Shown: positions 1-6,664 of the stretch, one piece after another
How the letters are laid out: every line of letters begins with the position of its first letter
Position numbering within the stretch: position 1 is the first letter of the stretch
Program-made: the position numbers and the translations under genes
Origin: Desulfotignum sp.
GTDB taxonomy: Bacteria; Desulfobacterota; Desulfobacteria; Desulfobacterales; Desulfobacteraceae
Assembly (NCBI GenBank): GCA_021737445.1
Contig: JAIPDY010000132.1
Coordinates: forward strand, 1 to 8,925
Length of the DNA: 8,925 nucleotides
Reading direction: 5' to 3'
The notes under the pieces: model-generated
The model's input: the letters and a program-made list of their open reading frames with translations, nothing else
Told to the model about the DNA's origin: nothing
Database searches by the model: none

Positions 1-1622
1 GCTGCATCCTGATCCAGGGTGATGCCGGAAAGTGTAACCGTCAACTCCCCGCCGGTTTGATCCATGGCATGGGCCGCATTGGTGCACAGGTTCATGAGCA
101 CCTGGTGGATCTGTGTCGGGTCAGCCAGGACATTTTCCGTATCCGGCATGATCTCCTGCCGGATCTCAATGGAACTGGGCAGGGTTGATTTGAGAAATTT
201 GAGCACCTCCTTGATGATGGGACCGATCTGAACGGGGGCTGCCTTCTGCTCCTTTTGCCGGTTGAAGGCAAGAATCTGCATCACCAGGTTTCTGGCCCGT
301 TCCCCGGCCTTGTAGATCTGTGCAAGGTCTTTCTGGGCCGGGCTGTCTGCCGGCAGCCGGTCCATGGCCAGCTGGGCATACCCGATAACAGCGGAAAGGA
401 TGTTGTTGAAATCATGGGTAATGCCCCCGGCCAGGCTGCCGATGGCTTCGAGTTTCTGGGCCTGCCGGAACCGGGTTTCCGCCTGCCTCCGTCTGGAGAT
501 ATCCCTTGTCACCCCGATGATTCCGGCCAGGCTGCCGTCTGCGCTCCGGATAAAGGCGGCCCGTGTCTCGGTCCACACAAGGGTGCCGTCTTTTCGGACA
601 ATTTCCAGTTCCAGGGTGCGGTTTTTTTGGACAAACCCCTTCCCCATTTTTTTCTCCAGAGAGGTGCCCTGTCTGTACACTGTCATCGCTTTTTTGAATG
701 AAGCTTTTGTAAAACGCTCCAAAAGCGATCCTGCCATGAACGCTTCCGGGCTGAACCCGGTCAGCGGTTCCACGGACGGGCTGATATAGGTGAAGCGCCG
801 GTCCATGTCCATGGTCCAGATCACGTCTATCACATTGTCGGCCAGCAGCCGGTAGTGGGCCTGGCTCTTTTTCAGAGACTCCCCGGTCCGGACCGCCCGG
901 TCCCACAGGTCTGTGATGGCACAGGCCAGCTGGTCCAGTTCATCCCCCTGACCGGACGGGCCTTTACTGTCCTTGAGATTCAGCTGCGGGGCCGGCTGGT
1001 CAATATGCAATTCCTTGGTATAGGTGACCATCCGGACCAGGTGGCGGGTGATAACATACTGGATGATCACAAAGATGCACAAGGCTGCCATAAATGTCTT
1101 GACGGCATTGGAAACCAGGATCACCAGGGTCTTGTCCCAGAGCCGCTGGTAAACGCTGGTGAGGCTGGCTGCCACCATCAGGAAGGCGTGCCTGGGTCCT
1201 GTGCCGGAGTCGGATGGATAGGTGAGTGTGAATTCCCTGCATATGGTGCGGTTTTCCGGCAGGGTCCCCATTTTTGTCAGGGTTTGGCGGGTGCCGTTCA
1301 AAGGTTCGCTGATTTCCAGGTACACGATATCTTTGAAATTGAATATCCCGGCCAGCAGCAGGTTCAGCTGGTGATAATCCATGTTGTAGGCATGGACTGC
1401 CAGCGGTTCGAGATAGCTGTCCCGGATAAAACCGATATTGCCGTGAATATCGGACAAATCTCTTCGATAGTCTGTGTACAGCTGAACCCCGGTGCTCAAC
1501 AGTGTAAAAAAAGAGCTGCAAAGCAGAATATACAGCAGGACCCGCCTGGACAGGCCGGGTCTCTTGAACAGGGTGATCTGTTCTCTGATAAGGGAAAGCA
1601 GTCTCAATGGGGCCGGTTTCAT
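1..1622 (-). CDS. Membrane sensor histidine kinase, HAMP-PAS-HisKA-HATPase (3' end cut by window edge)
   Basis: 540 codons are visible, with no stop before position 1. ATG at 1622 overlaps the stop of the upstream binding-protein gene (ATGA), so the two are probably translationally coupled. In order: a first membrane segment at about residues 26-43; an extracytoplasmic sensor region of about 44-165, with the DYRRDL..I..SYLEPLA...Y style found in other membrane sensors; a second membrane segment at about 166-192; a HAMP-like linker at 193-245 with DEL at 227-229; a PAS domain at about 252-378 ending GVTRDIS; then HisKA with the H-box GGITHDFNNIL, His403 being the predicted phosphorylation site. 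An HATPase N-box with N511 and N515 follows. The G boxes lie outside the window, so any C-terminal receiver cannot be judged. The likely input is the binding protein encoded just before it and likely partners are the receiver proteins of the same run; both are inferred. Confidence 0.9.
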   Translation of the reverse strand, partial: MKPAPLRLLSLIREQITLFKRPGLSRRVLLYILLCSSFFTLLSTGVQLYTDYRRDLSDIHGNIGFIRDSYLEPLAVHAYNMDYHQLNLLLAGIFNFKDIVYLEISEPLNGTRQTLTKMGTLPENRTICREFTLTYPSDSGTGPRHAFLMVAASLTSVYQRLWDKTLVILVSNAVKTFMAALCIFVIIQYVITRHLVRMVTYTKELHIDQPAPQLNLKDSKGPSGQGDELDQLACAITDLWDRAVRTGESLKKSQAHYRLLADNVIDVIWTMDMDRRFTYISPSVEPLTGFSPEAFMAGSLLERFTKASFKKAMTVYRQGTSLEKKMGKGFVQKNRTLELEIVRKDGTLVWTETRAAFIRSADGSLAGIIGVTRDISRRRQAETRFRQAQKLEAIGSLAGGITHDFNNILSAVIGYAQLAMDRLPADSPAQKDLAQIYKAGERARNLVMQILAFNRQKEQKAAPVQIGPIIKEVLKFLKSTLPSSIEIRQEIMPDTENVLADPTQIHQVLMNLCTNAAHAMDQTGGELTVTLSGITLDQDA

Positions 1623-2404
1623 TTGTCCACATCTTTCCAGTCGGTAAGTCCATATTGTTTCAATATATCTGACAGTGCCCCTGACCTTCTCAATTCGGGC
1701 ATTTCCCGGGTCAGCATGTCCGCGTATTTGCGGGCATCTGTCAGAATGGGTGAAAATGCGATATACACAGGTTCCATGGCTGCGGTACCAGCCCGGGCAA
1801 AGTCATCGGGTATGCCGGTCTTGTGAAGAAAATGCTGAAACACGGCCCGGTCTTCGATAAGAACGTCTATTCTGCCGGCCACAAGTTTTCTGATGTTCAG
1901 CGCCAGGCCTGATTCACCGCTGATCACCTGGATTTTTGCCGGATCATTCTGGTGCTGCCTGATGTAGGTATCGAACAGGGTGCCGTATGAATAGTTGCGG
2001 ATCACCCCCAGGGTGACATGATCCAGGGATGCCGGGCCGTCATATTGCCAAGGGTTTCCTTTTTTGACATAAAAGGTGTGACAGGCAAGGCCCTGTTCGA
2101 TATCCGGAAACACGAAATCCGGGGTTTCGGTCCTGCCTGCCCCGATGATGCCGTCATACTGCCCGGCCCTTGTGCCATGGATGGCGCGTGCCCAGGGCAC
2201 GGTCACATAGATGACCCGATGGCCGTTTTTCTCGAACACCACTCTTGCAATGTCCACCATGAACCCGGAGTGTTCTTCCTGCCCGCCGCAGTTGTAGGGG
2301 CACCACGGGTCTGCCGCCAGCAGGATCTCATCGGCAAGCGCCAGGCAAACCGGGTGGATCGCCAGGACAAGCAGAACAAGCAATCTGGTCAGGGTTTTGG
2401 CCAT
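1619..2404 (-). CDS. Secreted solute-binding protein, SBP_bac_3 type, coupled to the downstream kinase
   Basis: 261 residues. An N-terminal signal peptide (about 1-24, cleavage after LALA) precedes a periplasmic binding domain. The mature start has the ILLAADPWCPYNC style, followed by GFMVDIARVVFEKNG, PWARAIHGTRAGQYDGIIG and late GRIDVLIED, all typical of SBP_bac_3 proteins that bind amino acids or other small polar ligands. Cys35 and Cys39 flank the first ligand-binding loop. AAGGA lies 8 nt before the ATG. No permease or ATPase genes are nearby; instead its TGA overlaps the ATG of a membrane histidine kinase. A role as a ligand-presenting co-sensor for that kinase therefore fits better than transport. 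The ligand cannot be read from the sequence. Confidence 0.88.
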   Translation of the reverse strand: MAKTLTRLLVLLVLAIHPVCLALADEILLAADPWCPYNCGGQEEHSGFMVDIARVVFEKNGHRVIYVTVPWARAIHGTRAGQYDGIIGAGRTETPDFVFPDIEQGLACHTFYVKKGNPWQYDGPASLDHVTLGVIRNYSYGTLFDTYIRQHQNDPAKIQVISGESGLALNIRKLVAGRIDVLIEDRAVFQHFLHKTGIPDDFARAGTAAMEPVYIAFSPILTDARKYADMLTREMPELRRSGALSDILKQYGLTDWKDVDK

Positions 2405-2418
2405 ATCTGATCCTTTAA

Positions 2419-3444
2419 TTAATCATCAAACCGGAACGTTTTTTTTGAAAAAAGCTGTGTGCAGGCATCCACAACCTTTGCATCATACAGGTCCCCTTTC
2501 CCTTGATTGACCGCTTCCAGTGCGGCATCGATGCCCAGGGCCGGGCGGTAAGGCCGGTGGGATGCCATGGCTTCCACCGTGTCCGCCACGGCAATGATCC
2601 TTGCTTCCAGGAGAATCTCCTCTCCTTTGAGCCCTCCGGGATAACCCGTGCCGTTCATTCTTTCATGATGCTGGCAGGCAATCCGGGCCACGGGCCAGGG
2701 AAAGTCAATATTTTTCAAAATCTCAAATCCGGCCCTGGCATGGGATTTTACCAGGCTGAACTCCTCTTTTGTCAACCGCGTGGGTTTGCTCAGAATTTCT
2801 GCTGGAACGGCAATCTTTCCCAGGTCATGGATCGCTCCTGCCATGCCGATCCCTTCTATGACATCATTGGGCATCTTCATTTCCCCGGCAATGGCACAGG
2901 CCAGCTGGGCCACCCGCTGCTGGTGACCTGCGGTATAGGGGTCCCGCTTCTCCACCATGGAGACGATGACCTGGACCGTTCCGAAAAGGGTTTTTTTCAG
3001 TTGTCCCAGCATTTGCTGCAGTTGCAGGGCAGCCTCTTCTTTGGCAGAAAACAGGGCGCGTTCCCTGAGTACCCGCCTGAGGCGGATCATCATTTCTTTC
3101 AGATTGACCGGCTTTTGGACAAAATCACTCGCCCCTTCTTCAATCACCTTTTCAAAGGTGTATGCTTCCGCATACCCGGTCATGACGATGACATCCGCGT
3201 CATGGGTTTCCTTGACCGCCCGGGTCAGTTCAATACCGGTCATCCCGGGCATGATAATATCGGTGATCACCACATCCACTTTCCGGGTTTTCAGAACTTC
3301 CAGGGCATCTTCTCCACTGGGCGCGCTGGAACACTCATATCCGGACATCTCAACACCTTGTTGCAGCAGCTGTCTTATGGCGGTTTCATCGTCAACCACC
3401 AGGATATGGATTTTTTTTGTCCGGCCGTGCTGCCGTGATTCCAT
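2419..3444 (-). CDS. Response regulator with HD-GYP domain, predicted c-di-GMP phosphodiesterase
   Basis: 341 residues from the ATG at 3444. A GTG two codons earlier (3450) overlaps the ribosome binding site AGAGGGG, which sits 5 nt before the ATG, so the ATG is preferred. Receiver (about 10-125): acid pair D18-D19, phosphoacceptor D62 in VITDIIMPG, conserved K111 in QKP. A helical linker (about 126-155) leads into HD-GYP: E165, H174, HD at 206-207 with K210, H235, HHE at 259-261, GYP at 267-269 and D288. All expected metal ligands of the family are present, so hydrolysis of c-di-GMP is likely. One departure is Asn264 where the family motif HHExxDGxGYP has Asp. It lies 14 nt before the binding protein/kinase pair and is the natural partner of that kinase (inferred). 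Confidence 0.93.
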   Translation of the reverse strand: MESRQHGRTKKIHILVVDDETAIRQLLQQGVEMSGYECSSAPSGEDALEVLKTRKVDVVITDIIMPGMTGIELTRAVKETHDADVIVMTGYAEAYTFEKVIEEGASDFVQKPVNLKEMMIRLRRVLRERALFSAKEEAALQLQQMLGQLKKTLFGTVQVIVSMVEKRDPYTAGHQQRVAQLACAIAGEMKMPNDVIEGIGMAGAIHDLGKIAVPAEILSKPTRLTKEEFSLVKSHARAGFEILKNIDFPWPVARIACQHHERMNGTGYPGGLKGEEILLEARIIAVADTVEAMASHRPYRPALGIDAALEAVNQGKGDLYDAKVVDACTQLFSKKTFRFDD

Positions 3445-3491
3445 GGTCACCCCTCTTTTTTTGCCTGTCTGATCTTGTCAGGAAGTCCTGG

Positions 3492-4820
3492 TCATGCCTC
3501 ACTGCCGGCCAGTACCTGCCGGATCACGGCAGCCAGGTTGTCTTTGCGTATCGGTTTGGGGACAAATGCCTTGATACCGGCAGATTCTGCCGCAGCTTTG
3601 GTCATATCCCTGCTGAAGCCCGAGCACAGGATCACGGGCAGGTTCGGCCGGATTTTTGTCAGCTCTGAGGCCAGCTTGTCCCCGCTCATGCCCGGCATGG
3701 TCAGGTCTGTGATCACCAGGTCTTTGGCCCGCTCTCCCCCTTTGTAGATCTGCTCAAGGTCAGCCTGGGCCGGATTGTCTTTGGGCAGCCGGTCCATGGC
3801 CAGCTGGGCATACCCGATAATGGCGGAAAGAATGTTGTTGAAATCATGGGCAATCCCCCCGGCCAGGCTGCCGATCGCCTCCAGTTTCTGGACCTGCTGA
3901 AGCCGGGTTTCCGCCTTCCGCCGCTCTTTTTTCTCCCGGTCCCGCTCCAGGCGGTTTTGAGCACCGGAGCGATCTGGTCAGCCACCATCTCCATCAGGTC
4001 CTGGTCATCGTCCGTGTATCCTGTGTCTTTTTGGCCGATCAGCAGGTTGCCCACCAGCCGGTCCTGGTACACCACTGGTGCATCCAGGGCATTGTCTATG
4101 TCGATGTGACCTCCCGGCAGATGGAGCCGGCCGTTGATATACCGGCTTTTTTTCTCAGTCATGGCCTCTCCCCAGATGCCGGCCCAGGTGTCATAGGTCT
4201 GGGTGGGGAAGCTCATTGGGTTCATATCCCAGCATGGTGTAATACCTGGGGCTGAAATAGATCTCGCCTGTCTGGATGTTCCAGTCCCACAGCCCGTCTC
4301 TGGAGGCTTCCAGGGCCATGTTGAGGCGTTCCTCTTTTTGTTCCAGGTCCTGCATTTTTTTTTCGAGTTTCCGGATCAGGCGTTCACTGTAATGCTTATA
4401 GGTTTCTTCCTCCGGCCTGTGTACAGGGGATTTTGGGAGGATGCGGCCCTGTCCGAAGTTTTTTATCACTGCCTGGATAGAATTCAGAAAATCTGCCGGT
4501 TCCATGCCTTTTCTCAAGAAACCGTCCGCCCCGATCTCATAGGCAAATGCCTCGTCTTTTTCATCCACATAGGTGGCGGTGTAAAAGATAAAGGGAATGT
4601 GGCGTAGGGTTGGATCTGCCTTGCAGTGCCGGCACAGCTGGAACCCGTCCATCACCGGCATGAGGATGTCGGAGACGATCAGGTCGAATGGGCCGGATGC
4701 CAGGCATTCAAGGGCTTTTTTGCCGTTATCCGCAGACACTGTGTCATGTCCGTCAGATTTGAGCACGGTTTCCAGCAGGTACCGGTTTTCCATCCGGTCA
4801 TCCACGATCAGGATTCGCAA
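3492..4820 (-). pseudogene. Broken hybrid sensor kinase: REC - half PAS - half GAF - HisKA - half REC
   Basis: TTG start at 4820, 4 nt after a strong AGGAGG. The first frame (4820-4191) encodes a complete receiver (D7-D8, D51, K104), a coiled coil and the front of a PAS domain, then stops after ELPHPDL. The protein resumes in a second frame (near 4207-3958) with YDTWAGI joined to the rear half of a GAF domain (GGHIDIDNALDAP...LLIGQKD). It then moves to a third frame (3957-3492) with RLERDREKKERRKAE, a complete H-box GGIAHDFNNILSAIIGYAQLA, and a receiver tail. The frame changes fall at a C-run (plus-strand G at 4205-4208) and an A-run (plus-strand T at 3955-3958). Missing parts are the PAS rear, GAF front, the entire HATPase domain, and the front of the last receiver. 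No kinase activity can remain. The N-terminal receiver could still be made as a stand-alone protein of up to 209 residues. Sequencing error could explain the frameshifts but not the deletions. Confidence 0.88.
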
Positions 4821-4832
4821 GATACCTCCTCG

Positions 4833-5423
4833 TCAACTCACTCTATGAGCGGTAGGATTTTCTGATTCTAACAGGGTTTGGATGGTCTGCATCAGCTTAT
4901 CTTTGAAAAGCGGCTTGGTCAGATAGGCATCAGCCCCTTGTGCAAGAATTTTGTCCCGGTTCTCTTCAGAATCATACCCCGTGACAGCCAGTACTTTGAT
5001 ATGGGCGGTGTCTGTATTTGTCTTGATCTGCCGGCACACCTCAAATCCATCCATTCCCGGCATGATCAGGTCTAAAATGACCAGCCCTGGTTTGAAAGTC
5101 ATGATCTTTACACCGGCTTCGAACCCGTCTTTGGCGGTTTTCAAAGAATATCCGTCATCAAAGAGCATGGTGGTCAGTATTTTAAGCATTTGGGGTTCGT
5201 CGTCCACAATCAGGATCCGGTGCTTGTCCGGCTCGTTAAAGGCCCGGGGATACATGTTGTTGCGCTGCATAAAGTCATTGAAATCGGTCTGCCTGATCCG
5301 GTACTGGCCCCCTGGGGTCATGTATGCATTGATTTCCCCTGTCTTGACATATTTCCAGATGGTGCCCCGGCTCATGGCGCAGAGCCGGGCTGCCTGGGGG
5401 ATGGTGAGAAGATCGTCTGTCAC
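4833..5423 (-). CDS. Excisionase/MerR-type HTH fused to a C-terminal receiver domain
   Basis: 196 residues from the GTG at 5423, with AAAGGAG 10 nt upstream. The open frame continues to 5498, but that extension is cysteine-rich and unlike the family, and it has no better ribosome site. Residues 3-55 form an excisionase-type helix-turn-helix: LLTIPQAARLCAMSRGTIWKYVKTGEI followed by PGGQYRI, where the small beta wing reads as in HTH_17/BldC-like domains. Residues 68-190 form a complete receiver: D74-D75, phosphoacceptor D118 in VILDLIMPGMDG, T148 and K170 in TKP. It is therefore a DNA-binding response regulator with its output domain N-terminal, the reverse of the OmpR or NarL layout. It is first in the minus-strand run, 12 nt before the broken kinase gene, and divergent from the binding-protein gene at 5546. 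That places its own control region and a candidate operator in the same 122-bp gap. Confidence 0.9.
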   Translation of the reverse strand: MTDDLLTIPQAARLCAMSRGTIWKYVKTGEINAYMTPGGQYRIRQTDFNDFMQRNNMYPRAFNEPDKHRILIVDDEPQMLKILTTMLFDDGYSLKTAKDGFEAGVKIMTFKPGLVILDLIMPGMDGFEVCRQIKTNTDTAHIKVLAVTGYDSEENRDKILAQGADAYLTKPLFKDKLMQTIQTLLESENPTAHRVS

Positions 5424-5545
5424 AACCAAAAATCTCCTTTTCTGTATGCAAAAAATATGGTAACACAATAAACAGATTGAACAGTATGAACATACCACAG
5501 AGTACCGGACAAATCAAATGGAAAAAGGGCAGGGGGGACAGGATT
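5424..5545. promoter_or_regulatory. Divergent intergenic control region
   Basis: 122 bp lie between the start of the HTH-receiver gene (minus) and the binding-protein gene (plus), so it must hold the promoters of both. It is AT-rich on the 5424-5490 side. I see a short inverted repeat GTATG-AA-CATAC at 5484-5495, overlapping the conserved direct-repeat element that begins at 5493. No convincing -35/-10 pair could be picked on either strand. Confidence 0.55.
5493..5518 (+). promoter_or_regulatory. Candidate operator or leader element, copy 1 (TACCA-N5-TACCG)
   Basis: This 26-bp stretch matches 8400-8425 at 23 of 26 positions. Both copies sit shortly upstream of a secreted binding-protein gene, here 27 nt before the ATG at 5546. 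The core is a direct repeat, TACCA then TACCG, with starts 10 bp apart, which is one helical turn. That suggests a protein bound to one DNA face. The HTH-receiver encoded next door is the obvious candidate, but this is inference. Confidence 0.5.
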
Positions 5546-6598
5546 ATGAACAGGCGGGTGCGTAAAATAAACCGTTGGACTCTGGTAACGGCAGGTGTCC
5601 TGTGCGGGCTGCTGATGCCGTTTTATGCAGCAGCCAGAGATGTCAGGCAGGTGGTGGTGGTGGTCACCATGCAGCTGCCGGCATGTGAAACCCATTTGAC
5701 CCATTTTGTGGACCGACTGGAGCAGATCGGGGAGCAAAGCGGTATCGACATCGATCTGACCACCATCCGGGCCAACGGGGACCGGCAGTATGCCGAAAAC
5801 CAGCTGAAAAAGATCCTGGAAAAGGGCCGGCCCGACGTCGTGGCCATCATAGCCACCCTGGCTTCCCAGGCTGCCGTGACCGTGTTCAAAGACACGGGGG
5901 TTCCCATCTTCTTTTTCCAGGTGTCTGACCCGGTGGGGGCCGGGCTGATCCAGAAAATCGGGGAACCCACGGGTACGAATGTGACCGGCAGGGTGTTCAC
6001 CGTGCCGGCAAAGGTACGCACCGATCTTATCATGCGCCTGGTCACCCAGACCGTGCCGCCGGACAGGCCAGTGGTGTTCGGGTATATCCATTCCACATAC
6101 CCGTCTGCCATGGGGGATATCCGGCAATTGAAAACCATCGCGGCACAGGAAAACCATTTGCGGTTCGCCGTCCACAGCCTCGCGTATGAAAAAGGACCGG
6201 ACGGCATGCCCGTCATGCTGGCGGCAGCTGCCAAAGGGGTTCAGACCCTGTCAGACCGGGTCGATTTCTGGTGGCAACCCCAGGGGCCCCTGGGGGAACA
6301 CCCGGACTACACCCGGCTGCTGCTGGAGCGCTCAACCGTTCCCATCGCCATGGGCCAGACCATGGACAGCGTGAAAATGGGGGCGTTGATGCAGATCACC
6401 CCGGACCTGGAAGCAGGAGGCAGAGAGGCGGCCGATTTTGTGGCAGCGTTCCTGAAAGGGACGGATCCGGGCACCATCCCCGTGACACCTCCGGCCCGGT
6501 TCCAGCTGGGCATCAACCTGACCACGGCCCTGAACCTGAATATCGTGGTGCCGCCGGATATCCTGGCCCTTGCCGGAAAGCATGTATACAGGGGGTGA
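5546..6598 (+). CDS. Secreted substrate-binding protein, ABC_sub_bind (TrpX-like) family
   Basis: 350 residues from the ATG at 5546, which follows AGGGGGG with 8 nt spacing. An in-frame TTG at 5477 would add 23 residues before an otherwise clean signal peptide (about 1-30, ending FYAAA), so it is rejected. Family signs are the two-lobed periplasmic fold with VVAIIATLASQAAV, IFFFQVSDPVGAG (SDPV at 127-130), GTNVTG at 143-148, and late ITPDLEAGGREAADF and the C-terminal NIVVPPDILALAGK. Relatives bind amino acids and related small molecules. No ABC permease or ATPase follows; the next gene is a membrane Cache/HAMP protein, so a sensory rather than transport role is likely. The ligand is unknown. 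Confidence 0.88.
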   Translation: MNRRVRKINRWTLVTAGVLCGLLMPFYAAARDVRQVVVVVTMQLPACETHLTHFVDRLEQIGEQSGIDIDLTTIRANGDRQYAENQLKKILEKGRPDVVAIIATLASQAAVTVFKDTGVPIFFFQVSDPVGAGLIQKIGEPTGTNVTGRVFTVPAKVRTDLIMRLVTQTVPPDRPVVFGYIHSTYPSAMGDIRQLKTIAAQENHLRFAVHSLAYEKGPDGMPVMLAAAAKGVQTLSDRVDFWWQPQGPLGEHPDYTRLLLERSTVPIAMGQTMDSVKMGALMQITPDLEAGGREAADFVAAFLKGTDPGTIPVTPPARFQLGINLTTALNLNIVVPPDILALAGKHVYRG

Positions 6599-6613
6599 GA
6601 GGCAAGGGGCGAG

Positions 6614-6658
6614 AGGCAAGAGGAGGCAAGAGGCAGGAGGCAGGAGGCAGGAGGCAGG
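6614..6658 (+). repeat. Purine-rich heptamer tandem repeat (AGGCAGG) over a ribosome binding site
   Basis: Four exact AGGCAGG units occupy 6631-6658. Degenerate AGGCAAG units precede them at 6614-6620 and 6624-6630. Each unit junction creates a GGAGG Shine-Dalgarno core; the last, at 6650-6654, is 10 nt before the ATG at 6665. The repeat fills most of the 66-nt gap between the binding-protein stop and the membrane-sensor start. Confidence 0.85.
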
Positions 6659-6664
6659 ATTGAA

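Noticed and set aside
855..1826. Long plus-strand open frame (323 codons) opposite the kinase and binding-protein genes
   Set aside because: It is antisense to two well-recognised proteins, has no family features and crosses a gene boundary; a codon-bias shadow of GC-rich genes.
2503..3438. Plus-strand open frame (311 codons) opposite the HD-GYP gene
   Set aside because: The translation is His/Gly/Phe-rich without domain signs, and the minus-strand protein has every catalytic motif.
5424..5498. Upstream extension of the HTH-receiver gene
   Set aside because: The extra residues are cysteine- and aromatic-rich and lie before the normal start of the HTH; AAAGGAG fits the GTG at 5423.
5477..5545. 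TTG or ATG starts upstream of 5546 for the ABC_sub_bind protein
   Set aside because: No ribosome site precedes them and they would bury the signal peptide; kept only as a possible leader-peptide reading.
5420..6175. Minus-strand open frames opposite the ABC_sub_bind gene (also 5623-6234)
   Set aside because: The plus-strand product has a signal peptide and family motifs; the antisense frames do not resemble proteins.
1619..6598. ABC transporter operon
   Set aside because: Binding proteins are present, but no permease or ATPase gene occurs anywhere in the window; neighbours are all signalling genes.
6614..6658. CRISPR array
   Set aside because: Units are 7 bp with no spacers; no cas genes are in the window.
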